Origin: an uncultured Sutterella sp.
GTDB taxonomy: Bacteria > Pseudomonadota > Gammaproteobacteria > Burkholderiales > Burkholderiaceae_F
Length of the DNA: 64,000 nucleotides
Direction: 5' to 3'
Assembly: GCA_949287305.1 (NCBI GenBank)
Contig: CASEFX010000026.1
Coordinates: 124,001-188,000 of the forward strand
Part shown: piece by piece, positions 56,589 through 64,000 of the stretch
How positions within the stretch are numbered: the first letter of the stretch is position 1
Layout: each line of letters opens with the position of its first letter
Translations under genes and position numbers: made by a program
The notes under the pieces: model-generated
The model's input: the letters and a program-made list of their open reading frames with translations, nothing else
What the model was told of the DNA's origin: nothing
The model's database searches: none

Positions 56589-59146
56589 TGTTCTTCCGCC
56601 ATTACCTTGCCCGAACTTTCGCGCGAAAGGGCCTCGCCGCGGCGATCCTCGCGGGTCTCTGCGCCCTCGCTTTCGCGGCCGAGCCCGTCTGCGTCGAGTC
56701 CGAAGCCGTCTGCGTCGACACGGCCGACCGCGTGATCGACGGCGTCACCGTCTCGAAGCCCTGCTGGCGCTATGAAAAGCGCATCCGCTGCTTTGCCCCG
56801 CACGCCGACGCCCTCGCCTGCACGGGCCCGAACCTTCCAACTTCTTGCACGGCGGGCGAAGCGCGTTGTTCGAAGGAGGACGAAACCATGGGGTGTTTGG
56901 AAACCGAGACGCCGCTTACCTGCACCGCGCCCGTGGGAAGCGAAACTTTGACCAACCGGGCGGCCCCCGGAACGGCGACGTCCGACGGCACGACCCGCGT
57001 CGGACAGCACCGCGGAATCGCCGCCCTCGATCCGGTCGTGGAAATTTCGTATTCCGAGTCGATCGAGGGGGACGCCACGCTCGGCGAAGGCTGCCGGATC
57101 GAGTCCGAGCGGTGTTTGGATTCGACGCCGCGCAAAATCGCCGTCGAAAACTGGCCGGGCCACACAGCAACCGCTTCTCCCGCTTGTTGGGAAACCGAAG
57201 TGACCGTGAGCTGCCCGACGGCCGACGGGGCGGAGAGCTGTCAAAAATTGGTCGACGCGGGCTGCACGCAGACGGGCGAAACCGTCTGCGCCGAAGAACG
57301 GGAAGGCGTCTGCGTGCGGTGGCGGCAGACCTACCGATGCGGCAACCCCGTGACCGGGGACGGGATCGTGACCGACGGCCCCGTCGACGAGCCCGACGGG
57401 GGCGTCGCAACCGACGACTCGGCCTGCCGAAAGGAACTCGACGAAGCGCTCGAAGCGGGACTCTCCTGCGAAGCCGTGTCGTCGGTCTGCGTAAAGCCGG
57501 GCGACACCGTCTGGGTCGACGGCCGTCCCGTCACGATCGACTGCGCCGAAAAGGAGGTCGTCTATCGGTGTAGGGGCGAAGGTGAAAAGGGCTGCGCCGC
57601 GCTCGAAGCTTTGGCGGAAGAAGGCGTCTGCCGCCGCGAGACCGAGCCCGTCTGCGAAAAGGAGGAAGGCGGGGCGTGTCTCGTTTGGTCCTCCGTCTTT
57701 CGCTGCGGCCCCGACGCCGCCGTGCCCGACACCGCGGAGGACCTCGGCACGGTCGAGGAAGTGACGATGAAGCCCTCCGACGGCTGCGCCGAGGAGGAGG
57801 CGTCGGGGGTCTGCAAGGAGACGTCGCGCGTCTGCACCGAAGGCGCGGGCGTGAAATTCGTGGACGGGAAGTTCGTCTACCGCGACTGCTGGGCCTGGAC
57901 CGTTTCCTACACCTGCCTCACGACCTCGGACGACGACTGCGCGAAGTGGGAGAAAGACCCCGAGTGCCGGCTCGTTTCCGAAGTCTGTCCCGAAGGAGAC
58001 GACTGTCTTCGGCCCCTTCGTACCTACGAGTGCACGCGCCCGGGCGAGTCCTTTGAACTCGGCGAGACCTGCGGCGGCGAAGTCTGCGTGGGCGACCTCT
58101 GCCACGCGACGGACGGCCCTGCCGACGAAGACCTGGCCGACGCGATCGTGCAGATCGAAATCGGACGGCAGTTGGGGCTCTACGGGGACGTGACGGGGAA
58201 CCGCTTCTTTTCGGGCGAAGCGCTTCAGTGCAAGGACCGGAAAGGGGCGCCCTCCTGCTGTCGAAGCGAAGTCGTGGCGGGGATGAGCAACACGAACTTT
58301 ACGGCCTACTTGGTCTGGGGCGCGGCGGACGCCGCCTGGGAGGGAATCAAGTACGTGGGGAGCCCCTACGTCTACGACCTCCTCGCCTGGAGCGAGCACA
58401 CCGAATGGCTTTTGAACGCCCTCTACGGCTCGGCCGCCTCGGGGGCCTACAACCCGTCGTTTTCCTTCTGGGGCGTCTCCGCCACGATGGTGGAAGGAGA
58501 GCTCCAGTTCAGCTTCTCGGTCGAGGGCTTTCTCGCCGCGGCCGCTCTGCAGTTCTGGGAGCGCCACAAGACCTGCGACGCGGAAGACCAAAAGGTGGCG
58601 ATGGCGCGCGGCCAGGGCCTGTGCCATTTCATCGGGACGCACTGCGTCGACAAGGTCCCGGGGCTCGGCTGCACGAAGCGCGAAGAGGTTTACGTCTGCT
58701 TCAACTCGCTTTTGGCGCGCCTCATAAACGAACAGGGCCGCGCGCAGATCGGGCGCGGCTGGGGATCGGTCGAAACGCCCGACGCCCGGGGCTTCACGAT
58801 TGAGGAGATCGAGGAGCTCGACTTCACCCAAATGGACTTCACGGCCTTCGTGCAGGACGTTCTGCGGGAAGTGCAGTCCAAGGGCGAATTCACGGACGAG
58901 GCGACGCTCGCCCGCATCCAAGAGCGTCTTCAGGAAATGCTTTCGGGCGAAGCGGGGATCTTCGGCCCGATGAAGAACCCCGAATACGCGACCGACACGC
59001 GGCCGGGCGGGAAAAGCGGGGCGGCCTTGCGGAGCTTCCTCAAGGAAGGCTGGGAGCGGCCCTCCCCGCGCATCGAGGCCTATCTGAAACGAAACGGCCT
59101 ATACGGCTACGACGGACAAGAACGAAAGGAGGAGAACGACCGATGA
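56588..59146 (+). CDS. traN: TraN, mating-pair stabilisation protein with expanded Cys repeats
   Basis: An 852-residue outer-membrane/exported protein (F TraN is 602) with a signal peptide (AAAILAGLCALAFA) and about 49 Cys. The C-terminus has the TraN hallmark CFNSLLARLINEQGRAQIG followed by GWGSVETPDARGFTIEEIEE. The N-terminal half contains about four Cys-rich repeats of 80-90 residues, each with CxxxSxxC and ending in a YxC or FxC motif (YRC, FRC, YTC, YEC). TraN contacts receptors on the recipient cell. Its stop overlaps the traF start. Confidence 0.87.
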   Translation: MFFRHYLARTFARKGLAAAILAGLCALAFAAEPVCVESEAVCVDTADRVIDGVTVSKPCWRYEKRIRCFAPHADALACTGPNLPTSCTAGEARCSKEDETMGCLETETPLTCTAPVGSETLTNRAAPGTATSDGTTRVGQHRGIAALDPVVEISYSESIEGDATLGEGCRIESERCLDSTPRKIAVENWPGHTATASPACWETEVTVSCPTADGAESCQKLVDAGCTQTGETVCAEEREGVCVRWRQTYRCGNPVTGDGIVTDGPVDEPDGGVATDDSACRKELDEALEAGLSCEAVSSVCVKPGDTVWVDGRPVTIDCAEKEVVYRCRGEGEKGCAALEALAEEGVCRRETEPVCEKEEGGACLVWSSVFRCGPDAAVPDTAEDLGTVEEVTMKPSDGCAEEEASGVCKETSRVCTEGAGVKFVDGKFVYRDCWAWTVSYTCLTTSDDDCAKWEKDPECRLVSEVCPEGDDCLRPLRTYECTRPGESFELGETCGGEVCVGDLCHATDGPADEDLADAIVQIEIGRQLGLYGDVTGNRFFSGEALQCKDRKGAPSCCRSEVVAGMSNTNFTAYLVWGAADAAWEGIKYVGSPYVYDLLAWSEHTEWLLNALYGSAASGAYNPSFSFWGVSATMVEGELQFSFSVEGFLAAAALQFWERHKTCDAEDQKVAMARGQGLCHFIGTHCVDKVPGLGCTKREEVYVCFNSLLARLINEQGRAQIGRGWGSVETPDARGFTIEEIEELDFTQMDFTAFVQDVLREVQSKGEFTDEATLARIQERLQEMLSGEAGIFGPMKNPEYATDTRPGGKSGAALRSFLKEGWERPSPRIEAYLKRNGLYGYDGQERKEENDR

Positions 59147-60369
59147 AGAGGACGACGAAGAAGACTTTTGCGGATGTGGGGCGGCGCGCCCTCGGGCGAA
59201 GCCTTTGCCTTGCGGCACTCGCCTGCGCTTTCCTGAGTCCCGCCCAAGGTACCGAGACCGAAGCCCAGGCCCCCGTCGGAGAACCCCTCCGACGCGCGCC
59301 CCAAAGCTTTTGGGAGGCGGACGTCTGGGAGGACCCGAACCGCCCCTTCCTCTACTACGGCGAGGATCGGGACGAGCGGGAAGTCCGCCCGGCTCCCAAG
59401 GCGCCCGAACCGCGCTACGACGACTTCTCCCGCTTCACGACGGTGGAGGCGTTGAAACGGGAGTTCGAGCGCCGAAAGGAAGCCGCCATCATGCACCCCG
59501 AAGACGAGGAGAAGATGCTTGCCTTTCTCGCGCTCTCCGACCACATTCAGAGCCGCTCGCAGCGCTTCGCCGAAGGTTGGGAGCGCGTGCGTCTCGCACA
59601 CCCCGAAATCGACTGGACGGCCTCGCACCCGCTCGTCAATTCCGTCGCGGGAACGCTCAAGACGGAGCGCGACGGCTTGAACCGCCGGCTCCTGCAAACG
59701 ATCGCGAAGGAAGCGGGTCTTCTCTGGATCGCGGACGCCGACAACCCCGTATCGCACGCGGCCGCGCCCTTGGTGCGGGCGTTTGCGAAGACGCACGGGT
59801 TTTCGCTCTTGGTCGTCGAAAAGAAGGGGCGTCCGATCGGATTCGATCCGACGGTCTTTGCGGCCCCGAAGCCGGACCTTGGGATCGGCGCGAAGCTCGG
59901 CGCCGTGAATCCGGCAACTTTGCCCGCCCTCTTTCTCGTCCCCGACCCCAAAACCCCCTATCCGACGCTCCGGGAGATCGTGCGAAAGGGCGGCGCCCTT
60001 CGCTTTGCGACGGGCGCGGTGTCGGTGACGAAGTTGGGAGAGAACCTCCTTTTTCTGCTCGTCCCCGACCTTGAGAAATTCCCGAAGGCCCTTCCCTCCG
60101 AGCGCGCGGCGGCTCTCCGCACGGAGTGGTCGAACGCGTCCGCTTACGTTTCGCCGAAGGCCGAGAGGTCCGACCGCTCCGAGGGACCCGAGTCAGGCGA
60201 AGCGGCATGGAAGGAGCGCGCACCGAGACTCCCGCCGTTCGGAAACGCGGTGCGGCCTTGGGGCGAGCCGCTCCCGCCCGATCCTGCGGCGGGCGTCGCG
60301 CCCTTTGATCGAACGGTGCCGGCGGGAGGGGGCGGGCGGCCCGGAGCGCTCCCGGCCTTCGGCCCGTGA
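59143..60369 (+). CDS. traF: TraF, periplasmic pilus-assembly protein
   Basis: A 408-residue exported protein. After the signal peptide (LCLAALACAFLSPAQG) comes the TraF motif GWERV preceded by RSQRFAEGW, and a thioredoxin-like domain (FSLLVVEKKGRPI, LPALFLVPDP). The redox CxxC pair is absent, as in F TraF. F TraF is 247 residues; the extra length is a C-terminal Pro/Gly-rich tail (about 320-408), possibly disordered. Start overlaps the traN stop (ATGA). Confidence 0.82.
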   Translation: MKRTTKKTFADVGRRALGRSLCLAALACAFLSPAQGTETEAQAPVGEPLRRAPQSFWEADVWEDPNRPFLYYGEDRDEREVRPAPKAPEPRYDDFSRFTTVEALKREFERRKEAAIMHPEDEEKMLAFLALSDHIQSRSQRFAEGWERVRLAHPEIDWTASHPLVNSVAGTLKTERDGLNRRLLQTIAKEAGLLWIADADNPVSHAAAPLVRAFAKTHGFSLLVVEKKGRPIGFDPTVFAAPKPDLGIGAKLGAVNPATLPALFLVPDPKTPYPTLREIVRKGGALRFATGAVSVTKLGENLLFLLVPDLEKFPKALPSERAAALRTEWSNASAYVSPKAERSDRSEGPESGEAAWKERAPRLPPFGNAVRPWGEPLPPDPAAGVAPFDRTVPAGGGGRPGALPAFGP

Positions 60370-60536
60370 GCGGGCGGCGGGCCGCCTTGGGTTCCCCCGC
60401 GCGCTTTCGCGCGCGAAAGAGGCCCGTCGGGAAAGGGTTGCATTTCCGATCCCGATCCCGATGCCGATCCCGTCCGGTGCACGCCGTTTTTCCTTTTGAA
60501 AGATTGCCACTTGAATTTCGTAAACATCACTCTCCC

Positions 60537-62018
60537 ATGACCATCGAACCGACTGTTCCCTTCTCTGCACCGCGGCGCGGGGCGGATCCGACGCCCTCCC
60601 GAGCGGCTCGGAAGGCTCTCGCCTCCGCCTTCCTTTGCGCCCTCCTATCCTTCGTCCCCGCAGAGGCTTCCTATCTCGAAGACTTCTACGACGCCGCGGG
60701 CGCGCAGGTCGCCTCGACCCCGGCGGGGCTCTATCAGTCCGCAAGCCTCGGACTCGCGACGGGCGGATCCTTTTCCGTGCGTGTCCCTCCGAAAGACCTT
60801 CCCCTCATGCAGATGAAGGCGCCGACCTTGTCGGCGGGCTGCGGCGGAATCGACATCTTTCTCGGGGCCGTTTCGATCCCGAGCCGCGAGGAATTCGTGA
60901 GCTTTCTGCGGGGCATCGGGACCGCCATGCCGGGGCTCGCCTTTCAGGTGGCGCTCCAGGCGCTCTCCCCCGACCTGAACGAACAGGTCTCGGCCTTCCG
61001 TGATCTGATCCGCGACTACACGGAAAAGTTTTCCGACAGCTGCACCGCCGCGCAGACGATCTTTGACGCCACCGGCGCGACCGACGCCCTGACCGAGGCG
61101 GGCTATCGGGCCCGCAATGCGCTCTTGAGTTCCGGGGAAGCCTCGGACGCGGGCGAAGCCGATCAACTCGTGCGCACCGACGGCGAGAAAAGAATCGAGT
61201 CCGTTCCCGAGCGCTTCGACTCGGGCGGCAATCTGGTGGACGCGGGGGAAGTGAACCTCACCTGGAGTCTTCTGCCGGGCGGGACGTCGGGACTCGAGAC
61301 GGACCTGCGGCAACTCATGATGACCTTGGTCGGAACGCGCATTTATCGAAAAGTCGGCTACGGCTCGAACGCGACGCTCGAGGCCGTGGACTTGGCTCCC
61401 AAGGACATTGCGCTCCGCCTCGTGACGGGGCCCGTGAGCGGCGGAAAGCGCGTCTTCGACGTCTACCGCTGCGACGAGACGAAGAAGTGTCTGAAGCCCG
61501 TGGAAGACGAAACGTCGGACCTGGACCTCACGGCGCGGGTCTACGGACTGCTCTCGGGCTACGTGCGCGCGATCGCTTCGAGAACGGAAACGATCCCGAA
61601 CGAAGGCGACCTCGCCGCCTTGGCGGGGATGACCTCGCTTCCGATCCTTCGCATCGCGGAACTCGCCGCCCACCCGCGCTTTCAGCACGTGGGCGAACGG
61701 ATGCTGCAGACCTACTCCGAGCTCGTCGCCTGGGAGATCGTGATCGCGGCCGTAAAGAACTTGACGCACGAAGTGGAAACCGCCGTGACGGGCTCGGCCG
61801 CCCGGGGCGCCGCGAAGCGAAACGACGAGCACGCGGCGAGGATTCTCGCGCGACTCGCGATCATCCGCGAGGGACTCGCGGAGGAGGAAGGGGCGCTCCT
61901 CGAGCGTCTCACCGCCGCCACGAATTTCGCGCAGAGCCTCGAGCACATCGAGCGGAGTCTCTACGGACAGAGCGCCGCCCGCATGATCACCACCCTCTCT
62001 CCGGATCTCCCCCGATAA
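60537..62018 (+). CDS. traH: TraH, mating-pair/pilus-assembly protein
   Basis: A 493-residue exported protein (F TraH is 458). A signal peptide (LASAFLCALLSFVPAEASYL) precedes the TraH domain: LATGGSFSVRVPPKDLPLMQ, then APTLSAGCGGIDIFLGAVSI (hallmark S-x-G-C-G-G-I-D-x-F-x-G-S/A-F), and a C-terminal coiled coil. The upstream 167-base gap is the longest in the operon after the traE-traK gap and shows no clear ribosome-binding site; the chosen ATG is the first that precedes the signal peptide. Confidence 0.9.
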   Translation: MTIEPTVPFSAPRRGADPTPSRAARKALASAFLCALLSFVPAEASYLEDFYDAAGAQVASTPAGLYQSASLGLATGGSFSVRVPPKDLPLMQMKAPTLSAGCGGIDIFLGAVSIPSREEFVSFLRGIGTAMPGLAFQVALQALSPDLNEQVSAFRDLIRDYTEKFSDSCTAAQTIFDATGATDALTEAGYRARNALLSSGEASDAGEADQLVRTDGEKRIESVPERFDSGGNLVDAGEVNLTWSLLPGGTSGLETDLRQLMMTLVGTRIYRKVGYGSNATLEAVDLAPKDIALRLVTGPVSGGKRVFDVYRCDETKKCLKPVEDETSDLDLTARVYGLLSGYVRAIASRTETIPNEGDLAALAGMTSLPILRIAELAAHPRFQHVGERMLQTYSELVAWEIVIAAVKNLTHEVETAVTGSAARGAAKRNDEHAARILARLAIIREGLAEEEGALLERLTAATNFAQSLEHIERSLYGQSAARMITTLSPDLPR

Positions 62019-62027
62019 GGAGTCGTC

Positions 62028-64000
62028 ATAGCGAAACAAACCTTGGAATACGTGGCTTTCTGGTCGGGCGACCAGGTGGCCGAGCTCTTCGAAGCCGCGG
62101 CCGCCCTCATGAACACCTCCGACTTTCAGAGCCTTCTGCAGACGTCGGCCTTGATCGGCTTTCTCCTCATGATGGTGGGAGCCGCCATTCACTATCGGCT
62201 CAAGGACCTCTCCGTCTGGGCGGGCGTGATTCTCTTTTGCGCCTTTGCGCTCCTGATTCCAAAAGTCCCCGTGACGGTCTCGGACCCGAAGGCGGGAACC
62301 GTGCGCGTGGTGGACCGCGTGCCGCTCGGACTCGCGTTTCCCGCCTGCGCCGCGAACAGCGTCTCCGTCTGGGCGGCGGAATCCTTCGAGACGGCCCTCG
62401 GCGCCCTGGATGCGGAGCGCTTCACGCTCTTCGGGGCCGCCTTTCCGCAGCGGGCCGTCGAAGCGCTCTTTGCGGCGGGGCCCGTGGATCCGGCGGTGCG
62501 GGAGAAACTGCGGGCCTTCGTGGAGAGCTGCGTCGCGACCGAAATCCTCACGGACGAAGGAAAGATGACGGCCTTGACCAAAGCTCCATCCCTCTCCGAG
62601 CTTCTTTTGTCGGGGACCTGGGTGAACCCCGCGCGACGAGTCTTTTTGGACGGGAACCTCTATTCCTGCAAGGCTGCGGCCGGAGTCGTGAAGGAGGCCC
62701 TGGAGACGGACCTCGAAAAGGTGGAGGAAAAGCTTCTTCTGCAACTCTCGGGCACGTCCGACGCCATGATGCAGGAGGCCGTCCGCAAGGCGACGGCCGA
62801 GAGCGAAGCGATCTTTCTCGGGACGGCCAAGGGGCTTCGCGAATCGCTGCGTCACGCCGTTCTTTTGAACGCCCTGCCGGAAGGGCTCGGGGACTTCGCG
62901 AAGCGGAGCGCCGCGCCCGTCGCGGCCGCGGCCGAGATCGCGAAGGCCCAGGGGAATCTCGCGACCGAAATCAACTACCGTGCGAGTGCGGAATTGGCCG
63001 AAGCGGCGCTTCCGAAACTCCGGTCGCTTCTGGAAATGCTCGTGATCGGCGTATTTCCCGTGATGATCGTGATGGCGCTTGCCTTGGGGATCGGGGCGAC
63101 GGCGATGCTCCGCTTCTACGTGGTGCTCCTTGTATGGCTGGCGCTTTGGGCCCCGATCGCGTCGGTGGTGAACTTTTTGTCCCTTGCCGACGCCGATCCC
63201 GTCTCGGCCCTCGTGAAGCTCTACGGGGGCGTGACGCTCGAAGCCGCGGACGTGATCCGCAAGGCCGGCACGACCTCGGAAGCCATGGCGGGCACCCTCA
63301 TGATGCTCGTCCCTGTCATTTCCTTTGCGATCGCGAAGGTGAGCGACAACGGTGCGGCCGCGTGGGCGGGATCCGTCCTGGCCCCGGCGCAGAGTGCCGC
63401 AAACGCACAGGGGGCGTCCCTCTCGGCCGGCAACGTTTCCGTCGGGAACGCTTCGGTCGGGAACACGACCATGAACAATACGTCCGCGAACACGCACGAC
63501 ACGAGCGTGCGCGTGACCTCGGGCGACCTCATGGCAATGTCGACGCCCTACGGGTCGGCGACGGTCGACATGTCGTCGGGTTCCGTGACGTCCGCAAGAC
63601 GCTTGACGAGCGACCTCGGCGTTTCGGTGACGCGGGGCGAAACCTACACCTCGGGCGGCGCGGAAACCGTGGGCTCGGGCATCACCTACACGAACGCGAC
63701 GACGGGCGGAACAAACTACGCGGACACGCGGGGCGTGAACGCCGTGGACGGATACGGGCACGCGACGAACGAATCGGTCGGGAACACGCTGGTGAACACC
63801 GTGACGTCCAATTCGGGGCGGGACGGGTCCTACGGGACGACGACCACGGTCAACGAGGGGGCGAATCTCACCCTGGACGCGTCCAACTCCGAGGGTGTGG
63901 GGTTGAGACAGGGGGTTGGTGTGCGGTTTGGGGCAGGCAAAAATACCGCACTTGATGAAACTTTAACCTCGAACCACTTCCCTTCGCTCCAGGTTGATAT
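62028..64000 (+). CDS. traG: TraG, inner-membrane mating-pair protein (cut by window end); apparent AUA start
   Basis: At least 657 codons are in view. The N-terminal ~450 residues match TraG_N: membrane segments near 35-50 and 60-75 (SLLQTSALIGFLLMMVG, VWAGVILFCAFALLIP), then three more at about 335-400 (LEMLVIGVFPVMIVMALALG). The later Gly/Ser/Thr/Asn-rich part is the periplasmic region. The frame begins with ATA at 62028, five bases after AAGGAG; a stop codon (traH's) lies just before and the first usual starts are TTG 62043 and GTG 62052. Roles in F: pilus assembly, mating stabilisation and entry exclusion. Confidence 0.82.
   Translation, partial: MAKQTLEYVAFWSGDQVAELFEAAAALMNTSDFQSLLQTSALIGFLLMMVGAAIHYRLKDLSVWAGVILFCAFALLIPKVPVTVSDPKAGTVRVVDRVPLGLAFPACAANSVSVWAAESFETALGALDAERFTLFGAAFPQRAVEALFAAGPVDPAVREKLRAFVESCVATEILTDEGKMTALTKAPSLSELLLSGTWVNPARRVFLDGNLYSCKAAAGVVKEALETDLEKVEEKLLLQLSGTSDAMMQEAVRKATAESEAIFLGTAKGLRESLRHAVLLNALPEGLGDFAKRSAAPVAAAAEIAKAQGNLATEINYRASAELAEAALPKLRSLLEMLVIGVFPVMIVMALALGIGATAMLRFYVVLLVWLALWAPIASVVNFLSLADADPVSALVKLYGGVTLEAADVIRKAGTTSEAMAGTLMMLVPVISFAIAKVSDNGAAAWAGSVLAPAQSAANAQGASLSAGNVSVGNASVGNTTMNNTSANTHDTSVRVTSGDLMAMSTPYGSATVDMSSGSVTSARRLTSDLGVSVTRGETYTSGGAETVGSGITYTNATTGGTNYADTRGVNAVDGYGHATNESVGNTLVNTVTSNSGRDGSYGTTTTVNEGANLTLDASNSEGVGLRQGVGVRFGAGKNTALDETLTSNHFPSLQVD

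Noticed and set aside
60645..63761. 1,038-codon minus-strand frame opposite traH and traG
   Set aside because: TraH and TraG are clear on the + strand; the antisense product is Arg/Gly/His-rich without homology.
61487..63955. 822-codon + strand frame overlapping traG
   Set aside because: Out of frame with TraG_N and consisting of Arg/Gly-rich sequence.
1..64000. CRISPR arrays, rRNA and tRNA genes
   Set aside because: No regularly spaced repeats and no recognisable RNA gene sequences were seen.

Overview
The window is a GC-rich bacterial chromosome segment with the gene content of an anaerobic, gut-type betaproteobacterium. Sutterellaceae (Sutterella/Parasutterella type) fits best: several Tat-exported FAD_binding_2 reductases without haem domains, a DcuC carrier, a TtrSR-like two-component system, a giant autotransporter with an extended signal peptide, and an F-type conjugation cluster. 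The taxonomic call is inference from gene content.

Layout. 1-6700: the 3' end of an AAA ATPase, a small hypothetical gene, a lyase-dcuC operon divergent from a LysR regulator, a frameshifted lipoprotein and two tiny coupled membrane proteins. 6900-10700: a Tat flavoprotein, a YjaB-like acetyltransferase and an AAA+ ATPase with a nuclease-like tail. 11000-14100: an efflux operon (MarR, HlyD, ABC-2 permease) in which hlyD is broken by a 56-bp tandem duplication. 14400-16450: a HigA-like antitoxin and an AT-richer cassette holding a CI/LexA-like repressor and a RelE-type toxin-antitoxin pair, next to a truncated flavoprotein gene. 16800-22400: two further Tat flavoproteins, one of them translationally coupled to a response regulator and a PhnD-domain sensor kinase. 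22546-24544: an IS1634/IS4-type insertion sequence. 24693-37573: an autotransporter of about 4,293 residues, split only by a one-base shortage in a G tract.

37600-40600 is mostly non-coding, with a small ribbon-helix-helix gene, an AT-rich hypothetical gene and several inverted repeats. From 40604 to the window end runs one long + strand F-type type IV secretion operon: traA, L, E, K, B, V, C, a trbI-like fusion, a TraW-like extra gene, traU, traW, trbC, an extra Cys-rich gene, traN, traF, traH and traG (cut by the window end). The coupling protein and relaxase are not in the window.

How the genes work together. The lyase and DcuC can be read as a C4-dicarboxylate (fumarate) module under LysR control. 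The sensor, regulator and periplasmic flavoprotein look like an acceptor-inducible respiratory reductase system. The tra operon builds an F-like pilus and mating pore, but with lineage-specific parts: a histone-H1-like extension on TrbI, a second TraW-like protein without a signal peptide, a second Cys-rich protein beside TraN, U before W, and traG apparently starting at AUA. Several loci carry slippage- or duplication-type lesions (G6 in the autotransporter, C11 upstream of traA, the 56-bp hlyD duplication), which raises phase variation as a theme, with assembly error as the alternative.
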